Of a stretch of DNA of 64,000 nucleotides, positions 57,117-64,000 are shown piece by piece. The notes below the pieces were generated by a model. That model worked only from the letters and a program-made list of their open reading frames with translations. It did no database searches and had not been told where the DNA came from. This stretch comes from Alviniconcha marisindica (Eukaryota > Mollusca > Gastropoda > Provannidae): assembly GCA_018857735.1 (NCBI GenBank), contig JABMCL010000106.1:777501-841500 (forward strand). The letters run 5' to 3'. Each line of letters starts with the position of its first letter. Position 1 is the first letter of the stretch. The position numbers were made by a program, and so were the translations under genes.

Positions 57117-57890
57117 GTGAGGTCACATAGGGTCGGCACTGAACAGGTGCAGGTGAGGTCACTCAGAGTCAGCACTGGACAGGTGCAGGTGAGGCACACA
57201 GAGTCAGCACTAGACAGGTACAGGTGAGGTCACACAGAGTCAGCACTAGACAGGTACAGGTGAGGTCACACAGAGTCAGCACTGGACAGGTACAGGTGAG
57301 GTCACACAGTCAGCACTGGACAGGTACAGGTGAGGTCACACAGTCAGCACTGGACAGGTACAGGTGAGGTCACACAGTCAGCACTGGACAGGTACAGGTG
57401 AGGTCACACAGTCAGCACTGGACAGGTACAGGTGAGGTCACACAGTCAGCACTGGACAGGTACAGGTGAGGTCACACGGTGGCACTGACAGGTACAGGTG
57501 AGGTCACACAGTCAGCACTGGACAGGTACAGGTGAGGTCACACAGTCAGCACTGGACAGATACAGGTGAGGTCACACAGGGTTGGCACTGAACATGGTAC
57601 ACAGTCACTTACAGGGTTGGCACTGAACATGGTACACAGTCACTTACAGGGTTGGCACTGAACAGGTACACCGGTCACACAGAGTCGGCACTGGATGGGT
57701 ACAGGTGAGCTCACGCAGGGTCTGCATTGGATGGCACAGGGGAGGTCACAGGGTCAGCACTGGACAGGTACAGGTGAGGTCACTCAGGGTCGGCATTAGA
57801 TGGCACAGGTGAGGTTGCAGGGTCAGCACTGGAGAAGCACATGTTAGGTCACAAAAGGTTGCACTAGACAGGTGCAGGTAAGTCACACAG
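57100..57890 (+). repeat. Donor-anchored minisatellite after exon w14
   Basis: About 20 copies of a ~34 bp unit with GCACTGGACAGGTACAGGTG and AGGTCACACAGTCA. The first copy is exon w14's own end and donor (GCGCTGGACAGGTACAG|GTGAGGTCAC), so about 17 coding bases are inside the unit, with two nested donors per copy. Confidence 0.94.
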
Positions 57891-57937
57891 TCATGTCATC
57901 TCTGAAATCTCACCTCTTCAAGCTGTCCTACTGACTC

Positions 57938-58048
57938 TGTGTGTGTGTGTGTGTGTGTGTGCGTGTGTGTGCTGTGTGTGTGTGGTGCATGTGTGGGTGT
58001 GTGTAAGCATGAGTCAGTGCATGCACATGTGTGTGTGTGTGTGTGTGA
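57938..58048. repeat. TG microsatellite
   Basis: TG runs with GCGTG and GCATG steps. 58050-58477 has no other recognised feature. Confidence 0.93.
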
Positions 58049-58477
58049 GTACAAGTCTGTTTCAACTATGTTGTGGTTTTTGGTTCTTTGCTTTGTAATG
58101 GGCTATGTGTGCTCCGGTTTGGAGAAATGGCTCATAAGAGAATACATTGTTATTAGATGATCAAGATCACTTTTATATTCTGTAACACACCATGTCAACA
58201 GTTATCGGATCACCACTGATGTACTAACGATTCTGTTGACAGTAACGAATACAAGACACAGATGATGACATGCCATAAGATCTTTTCACCTGAAAAGACT
58301 GTGAATTCAACATATGGGATAACTTAGGAGGAGAAAAATAAGAACTCACAGTGAACTCTATTGAACGGAAGAAAAGAGGACTGGGAATAAAAGGGCCACC
58401 CATGGTCGTTCTCTTACTGCGCATGTGCTGTGAGTGTTTTTAATCACTGTTGACTGTGTGTTTTTTTGTTCATGCAG

Positions 58478-58593
58478 ACACGAAGAGGCTGTACAGCAGG
58501 AGCGTGGATACGCTCGCTGGCTGGAATTGTGGGCTGGCTTGAGCAGTGAAACTGAAACCGACGAGGATGACCCTCAAGTTTCAAGAGTGTCGC
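58478..58593 (+). CDS. Piezo: Piezo exon w15
   Basis: Acceptor TTGTTCATGCAG with a T-rich tract; donor GTGAGT. One base completes Arg; one base (C) is carried on. It reads RHEEAVQQERGYARWLELWAG, then the acidic ETETDEDDPQVSRVS. This corresponds to the Glu/Gln-rich cytoplasmic linker of Piezo preceding the next helix bundle, which is poorly conserved in sequence; phase and composition support it. Confidence 0.85.
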
Positions 58594-58769
58594 GTGAGTT
58601 TCTTCTCCTATTTCACTCCTCTTTCAGGTAGCTTCCAAGAGACTACCATAGGCCTGACCATCTCTCCCACCACCCGCCCTATGTCGCCACCCCCCCTCCC
58701 CCTCCCCTCCCCCCATGAACTCCCGGCCCCAACCCACCCTGACCAGGCCCAGCTATTGCGGTGGTTCAC

Positions 58770-58960
58770 ATGCAGAATTCCTTTGATCTGTGAAGGTCTT
58801 TGAAAGTTTTGGGAAAATAACCTGCCATTTTCAAGACCTTTGAAGTCTGTGAAAAGCGAATAAATCAGTAGAGGTCTTTCAAAGTGTGTGAATTTTGATT
58901 TCTGTCAAAAGTGAGAAGCCAATGATTTTTCTGACTGTGAGAAAAACTAACCAGGCATGC
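58770..58960 (+). repeat. Dispersed repeat, copy 2 (pairs with 41485-41700)
   Basis: GTGAAGGTCTTTGAAAGTTT, GCCATTTTCAAGACC, GTGTGAATTTTGATTTCTGT. Preceded by a C-rich patch 58685-58745. 58961-59560 has no recognised feature. Confidence 0.78.
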
Positions 58961-59589
58961 TTTATGCATGGGCTGTCTATTAGTATTATTACGTGTGAAT
59001 TATCATTGTAAAATGGCAATATTTTGACACCTGAACTGTGTGAAGTCAAGGGCATGCATGCACCATGTGGGGGGTAAATCAAAGCTGAAGAGATGAATAT
59101 TATATTGAATTTAGTCTCTGAGCTTTGGAGAAGGGGGGAAAAAAAGGGTCATGATTTTTTTTATTTTTTTTTGTACTTCTTTGTCCCTTGTGTGAAATTT
59201 GGGTCGCCTTACTGGGTGAGGCACGGCAGCCACAAGAGCAGCGCTGTCCATTCCTGTCAGCGTGTGTGTAGCATTTCTGTGTGTCCAAACAATGGTATGG
59301 GTGCCAGCGTTTGGGATTTTTAATATGTGCCCCGATGTTGACGCGTGCGATTGCACACGCGGGCTGTATGGACACCATAAGGGAGTCTGCAGTGAAAATG
59401 CACCCCGTTTATAAGTTATGTAATTTTATATTTGTATTATAGATTTTTGTGCAGCATAACTTGTCTATGTTGTTGTAAACGCAAATGTTTTGGCGTTCCT
59501 TTACATGTTCTGAAATTAATGAGCCCTATATTCGTTAAGTTGAATTGCCCTGTGAGGGATGATTAAAGTTTTTTGACTTGACTTGAAAA

Positions 59590-59698
59590 GCTGACTCTTG
59601 GAGAAAAAACCCTTGCTGTACCAGGGACTTGAACCCAAGTCAGTATTGCGCCTGGCTTTTCAGTCAGATGCTCTTTCATCTGAGCTACTCTGGCCCCT
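59590..59698 (-). repeat. tRNA-derived SINE head, minus strand
   Basis: Minus strand: GGGGCCAGAGTAGCTCAGAT, GAAAGAGCATCTGACTG, and B box GGTTCAAGTCC (59625-59635). A different head from the one at 30760 and 56870. The tail toward 59565 is TGACTTGACTTGAAAAG. Confidence 0.8.
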
Positions 59699-59948
59699 TT
59701 TAGAAAGTTGGTGAAAGATGTGTAAATTTTGGGTTGAAAGTGTTTGTAGAACCCTGCTGAGCGTCCTCTGAGGCAGTCTCTTGGTTGCGGTGGAGAAGAC
59801 AGAGAACTAGTGGATTGTCTCCTGTCGTCTTCCTTCTGGCCATGACTAAGCTGACAACCCTGCAAGGGAAGAAAGAACTCCAGTCTTGCAACGGAGTGTG
59901 GTCCGGATATTTAATCCTCTATTTGCATGTCTCTGTCTGTGGTTCTAG

Positions 59949-60103
59949 GCACGGTACTTGTCAAGTCCTGGTTTGTCCGGAATCGCATCCTCCTGAAGAT
60001 GATGCAAGGCTGGCAGTCTCTGACCCGCTTCCTGTGGCGTCTGGCGGAGATCCACTTCCTGAAGGTCGTCATCATCATCGTCATGTTTGTGGCAGTGCAG
60101 GAG
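59949..60103 (+). CDS. Piezo: Piezo exon w16
   Basis: Acceptor TGTGGTTCTAG; donor GTCAGT. Two bases join the C of w15 to give Arg. It reads TVLVKSWFVRNRILLKMM, QGWQSLTRFLWRLA, then EIHFLKVVIIIVMFVAVQE. Vertebrate: VQVFLRRLLELHVFKLVALYTVWVALKEV. Ends in phase 0. The amphipathic helix plus first blade helix layout is typical of Piezo bundles. Confidence 0.93.
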
Positions 60104-60268
60104 GTCAGTCATGTGACTTGATTGCTACGTTGTACTTTTGGGGTTGGGGTGGGGAGCCTGGGGCAAGGAATCTGGAGGCTGAGAGTATCAGAAGCAGAGC
60201 GGAGAGTAAGCTAACAGCCGAACACTGCTGTATGGTGCCGTCCTGCCAAAAGCTGGCCTTGAGCTTTA

Positions 60269-60345
60269 ATAATAATAATAATAATAGATAACTTTTGTAC
60301 AGCGCTATTCTCTGGTGTACACAAACTCACTGCGCTTTACAACAT
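60269..60345 (+). repeat. TAA/GCGC dispersed element
   Basis: AATAATAATAATAATAGATA, ACAGCGCTATTCTCTGGTGT, CACTGCGCTTTAC. Inverted relative at 44335-44425. A-rich runs follow at 60410-60480. Confidence 0.82.
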
Positions 60346-60531
60346 TTTCTAAGTTTCACAAACGTAATGCATATAATTATGACAGCTAACAGTGTATGGT
60401 ATACACACAACAACAACAACAAATATAAAGTACATGTGACGTATGAGAAGCAGCAATATATAATAAAGAAAAAAAAAAAATCACTATAATGAAGCTTGTT
60501 GGTGATGGTCACGTGGTCGTCTCTGTCGCAG

Positions 60532-60717
60532 AATGAGGTGTCTGGGCTGACGGCCGTCTACGTCATTCTGGTGGGGTTGCTGATGCCCTTCATCTTGACG
60601 AGTGCTCACCTGCTGTTGTCCCACCTGGTGGTGGTATGGACCTGCATCATCATCCTGGTCAAGATGCTGTACCAGCTGCAGGTGGTGCCTGTGATCTACA
60701 CCTCCCTGTGTGATGCT
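60532..60717 (+). CDS. Piezo: Piezo exon w17
   Basis: Acceptor CTCTGTCGCAG; donor GTAAGT. 186 nt, phase 0 both ends. It reads NEVSGLTAVYVILVGLLMPF, ILTSAHLLLSHL, then VVVWTCIIILVKMLYQLQVV and a short extracellular end ...YTSLCDA with a cysteine. Vertebrate: KEVSVMNLLLVVLWAFALP, STVWTCVIIVCKMLYQLKVV, then SSNCTE. Highly characteristic of Piezo. Confidence 0.97.
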
Positions 60718-61885
60718 GTAAGTTATTTTGATGCTGTAAGTGTTTGTGGTGTTGTATGTGTGAGTGTAGGTGTTCGCTGTGTGGCACTGCAAGTGTTTGC
60801 AACACTGTGTCATGCTGTAAGTGTTTGCGGTGTTGTATGTGTGAGTGTAGGTGTTTGCTGTGTGGCACTGTAAGTGTTTGTAACATTGTGTGACACTGCA
60901 AGTGTTTGCAACACTGTGTAATGCTGTAAGTGTTTGTGGTGTTGTATGTGTGAGTATAGGTGTTCGCTGTGTGACAGTGCAAGTGTTTGCAACGCTGTGT
61001 GACATTACAAGTATTTGCAATGCTGTGTAATGCTGTAAGTGTTTGCAACACTGTATGACATTGCAAGTGTTTGCAACACTGTGTGTCACTCTGCATGACA
61101 CTGTAAGTGTTTGCAGTGCTGTGTGGCACTGCAAGTGTTTGCAATGCTGTGTGATGCTGCAAGTGTTTGCAACACTGCGTGACACTGTGTGGCACTGCAA
61201 GTGTTTGCAACACTGCATGACACTTCAAGTGTTTGCATCGTTGTGTGGCACTGCAAGTGTTTGCATTGCTGTGTGACATTTCAAATGCTGCCTGACACTG
61301 TAAGTGTTTGCAACACTGTGTGACACTCTGTGTGACATTCCAAATGTTTGCAACACTTGTGACACTGCAAGTGTTTGCAATGCTGTGTGACACTGCAAGT
61401 GTTTTGCAAAGCTGTGTGACACTGTAAGTGTTTTGCAAAGCTGTGTGACACTGTAGGTGTTTTGCAAAGCTGTGTGACAAGTGTTTGCAACACTGTGTGA
61501 CACTGCAAGTTTTTGCAGCGCTGTGTGACACTGTAAGTGTTTGCAATGCTGTGTGACACTGTAAGTGTTTGCGACGCTGTGTGAAACTGCAAGTGTTTGC
61601 AATGCTGTGTGACACTGTAAGTGTTTGTGATGCTGTGTGAAACTGCAAGTGTTTGCAACGCTGTGTGACACTGTAAGTGTTTGCAACACTGTGTGATACT
61701 GCAAGTGTTTGCAACGCTGTGTGACATTGTAAGTGTTTGCAACGCTGTGTGAAACTGCAAGTGTTGGCAGTGCTGTGTGACACTTTAAGTGTTTGCCAAC
61801 GCTGCAAGTGTTTGCAACACTGTGTGACACTGTAAGTGTTTTCAACACTGTAAGTGTGGGTGATGCAGTAAGTGTTTGCACACAC
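60712..61885 (+). repeat. Donor-anchored minisatellite after exon w17
   Basis: About 42 copies of a ~27-28 bp unit GACACTGTAAGTGTTTGCAA plus CACTGTGT. The first copy is w17's end (GATGCT|GTAAGTTATT), immediately repeated as GATGCTGTAAGTGTTTG. At least 15 more GTAAGTG copies follow, and many with GCAAGTG. Confidence 0.94.
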
Positions 61886-61989
61886 CTGTTGTATGGCATG
61901 TACAGAAGGTTGTGAGCTATCCTTCGTACAAAGTGATAGCCTGCAGAGCACCGACACTGTAGCAGTACTACGCTAACGGTCAGACTGAA

Positions 61990-62425
61990 TTTGATACTCT
62001 ACTATGGAAGACTTCTCAGCTACAGTAGAGTTGTGCCTATGGACACTAGAAAAACTCTCTACTACAACAGAGTTGTCCCTACGGACACTACAGCAGAATT
62101 CTCTTCTACAGCAGACTTGTCCCTCCAGGCACTTCAGCAGAATTCTTTACTATGGCAGAGTTGTCCCTACGGACACTACAGCAGAATTCTATACTACAGC
62201 AGAGTTGTCCCTATGGACACTACAGCAGAATTCTTTACTACGGCAGATTGTCCCTACGGACACTACAGTAGAATTCTCTTCTACGGCAGAGTTGTCCCTA
62301 TGGACACTACAGCAGAATTCTCTTCTACGGCAGAGTTGTCCCTACGGACACTACAGCAGAATTCTCTTCTACGGCAGAGTTGTCCCTCCGGACACTACAG
62401 CAGAGTTCTATACTATGCTACACAG
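61990..62425. repeat. ~43 bp minisatellite, about ten copies
   Basis: Unit with TACGGCAGAGTTGTCCCTAC, GGACACTACAGCAGAATTCT. Ends about 80 bp before w18. Open in all three + frames by composition only. Confidence 0.94.
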
Positions 62426-62504
62426 AACATGCATGTGATGTACAGTTTTTGTTTTTAGATTCCTTGCTGTTGTTGTGACCGTGAGTTTCATTTTCTGTCG
62501 CCAG

Positions 62505-62627
62505 CTGAAAAAGATTCTGGCAAACCAGACGGATCCTGCTCCACCACCGAAGAGCATCGAAAACCTGGTGTGGCTTGGGCTGGAAAAGCTTGATGAAACG
62601 GGCGATACAATTGACCACTACATCCGG
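62505..62627 (+). CDS. Piezo: Piezo exon w18
   Basis: Acceptor TTCTGTCGCCAG; donor GTACGT. 123 nt, phase 0 both ends. It reads LKKILANQTDPAPPPKSIEN (an N-Q-T sequon in the extracellular loop), then LVWLGLEKLDETGDTIDHYIR. It corresponds to the Asn/Thr-rich loop plus the ANWFGVRK...LGYIQNH part of vertebrate Piezo. Less conserved at its start. Confidence 0.9.
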
Positions 62628-62756
62628 GTACGTACCCACTGAGTGCCAGCAATCGGCATGCCCTTGCTCTCCCTGTTATCTCCCTTCTCACGGTGTTCAT
62701 TAGTGGTGAGGTTTCATGGGTGGCTGAAGCTGTGCGCACGCCAGCACCTGTATGCA

Positions 62757-62812
62757 TGATTGATTGATTGATTGATTGATAATTGAGAGAGAGAGAGAGA
62801 AAGGGAGAGACG
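62757..62812. repeat. TGAT and GA repeats
   Basis: GATTGATTGATTGATTGATT followed by a GA run. 62813-63090 is AT-rich without recognised feature. Confidence 0.93.
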
Positions 62813-63104
62813 TGCAAGTGTATGTGTGTGTATTACCATAGTAATTTAGCACACTGTTTTATAATATATGTACCTGTTTTAAATTATTGCAATGTGTTTA
62901 TGTTGTATAATAGTTGTTTTGTTCACTGTTCTGGAAGTACCTGTTTTATATTAGTGCAATTTATTAAGTATGTATTACTGCGTGTATATGGTATGTGAGT
63001 AAATGTAAACGGTATATATCATGTACATGTATGTGAACAAGCACGTTGAGCTTGCTCAGTGGGGAATAGAGCTATAGAAGATTTATGTATTATTATTAAA
63101 AAAA

Positions 63105-63580
63105 TTTTTATAGCATTAATCTCTGCTCTTGGGCAGACTCGCTGCACTTTTGTCGCTTGTCATGGTAAATAAGTGTCTGTCGCTTTTTATCACGCACTTT
63201 GAATATCCACCGACGTGTTTTATGAACAGCGCTGGTTGGTTGTTACATAGCTGGTGCCACATGAAACTGCTGCAGTCTTGGCACATTCTGCGTATGCCAT
63301 ACAACCATACAGCAGGTCACTTCACTTCATGCAAAGCCACATACATAGGGTGCTGCGGCATGCATGCTTAGCTGTAACCTGCACTTTTGACAGAATGACT
63401 GGGATCTTTTACATGCTGTTGCGGTATCACGAGGGTGGGGTAGATACCAAAATAAGAGCACAGAAAGTTGGCCATGGAGAAGATCATTCTCCCGCCACTC
63501 CAGCCAGGATTTGAACCCATGATTGAAAGGGTGATTCTAGATGACAACAGCCGTGTCCTTGCTAAACATTATGAGCTTCT
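63105..63580 (-). repeat. SINE body, minus strand, head degraded
   Basis: Shares CACTTTGAATATCCAC, GCAAAGCCACATACATAGGG, TAGCTGTAACCTGC and AGAAAGTTG.CC.TGGAGAAGA with 56390-56875. The B-box region (ATTTGAACCC) is present but the A box is not clear. A TG run follows at 63641-63682. Confidence 0.8.
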
Positions 63581-63846
63581 TCCATCTGGTAGACGATTTC
63601 ACGTACCTAAATCAAATACAGGTGCAGTCAACAGAGCAGTGTGTGTGTGTGTGTGTGAGTGTGTGTGTGTGTGTGTGTGTGTAAATTACTAGTTTATTAT
63701 TTTGTATTTTCAATAACTGTTCTTTGAGTTTTAAAATATAAAATACGTGTTATCGTGTACTGTGATGTGGTTAATGTTCAGCCACATGGTTATTGAATCG
63801 GGGGTGGTTATTGATCGTTTGCATGCTTTCACTTGTTTTTTTTCAG

Positions 63847-64000
63847 CTGTACATTCTCATACTTGCGGTGCTGTTGTTCGAGTCCATTGTGCGCTACCAC
63901 CAGCGACAGTACTACAACCATCCAGACACCTGCAAGCCTACTGAGGGAATCATCTTTAACAACGTCCACCGACCGGATGCCGATGTCGGTATTGTCAACT
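63847..64000 (+). CDS. Piezo: Piezo exon w19 (cut by the window end)
   Basis: Acceptor CTTGTTTTTTTTCAG, the best pyrimidine tract in the gene. It reads LYILILAVLLFESIVRYHQR, QYYNHPDTCKPTEG, IIFNNVHRPDADVGIVN and is open to the last base. Vertebrate: NHLQVLLLLVFEAIVYRRQEHYRRQ. No donor is seen before the edge. Confidence 0.93.
   Translation, partial: MYILILAVLLFESIVRYHQRQYYNHPDTCKPTEGIIFNNVHRPDADVGIVN

Noticed and set aside
60659..61957. 432-codon minus-strand frame with Cys-Lys-His-Leu-Gln repeats
   Set aside because: It is the antisense reading of the w17 donor minisatellite and overlaps exon w17.

Overview
The window is animal (eukaryotic) nuclear DNA. It carries one recognisable gene, an internal stretch of a Piezo mechanosensitive cation channel on the + strand. 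The gene is spread over 19 exons (numbered w1 to w19 here) between 6108 and the window end. All 19 exons have AG/GT borders and consistent phases, and together they give about 924 codons of open frame. The protein follows the N-terminal blade of animal Piezo in order, with signatures such as KYWIFVCAGM, FAFWWVV, VHYFHKPFM and VWTCIIILVKMLYQL. The first exon or exons, with the start codon, lie upstream of the window. The gene continues past base 64000, so the rest of the blade, the anchor, the pore and the C-terminal domain are missing here.

The genome style points to a lophotrochozoan, most likely a mollusc and perhaps a gastropod. Introns are long and packed with CA/GT, GA/CT, poly-C/G and 30-65 bp minisatellites. 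There are tRNA-derived SINEs, TTAA-flanked MITEs, fold-back elements and a recurring ~60 bp element with TAAGTAAGTAAG followed by a GTGTTTTACGCCCAGTC core. The taxon is inference.

Layout: 1-6107 is upstream intron made of repeats. 6108-18828 holds exons w1-w6 (first blade helices), separated by minisatellites. 18829-39196 is mostly repeats around two small exons (w7, w8) of a hydrophilic loop. 39197-41157 is a compact, GC-richer group (w9-w11). 41158-52470 is an 11.3 kb intron with a 1.6 kb pyrimidine tract and several MITEs. 52471-64000 holds w12-w19.

The most unusual signal is that many intronic minisatellites are anchored on the gene's own splice junctions. After w3, w5, w9, w14 and w17 the repeat unit contains the splice donor, and in several cases the last bases of the exon, so dozens of donor look-alikes follow each real donor. 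Before w3, w4 and w7 the arrays run into the real acceptor and multiply acceptor-like sequence. Before w13 there is a two-copy version: a 130 bp tandem duplication of acceptor plus 5' exon, whose first copy is a decayed decoy exon. No bacterial-type features, CRISPR arrays, rRNA or intact tRNA genes were seen. The many long ORFs in the repeats are artefacts of repeat composition.
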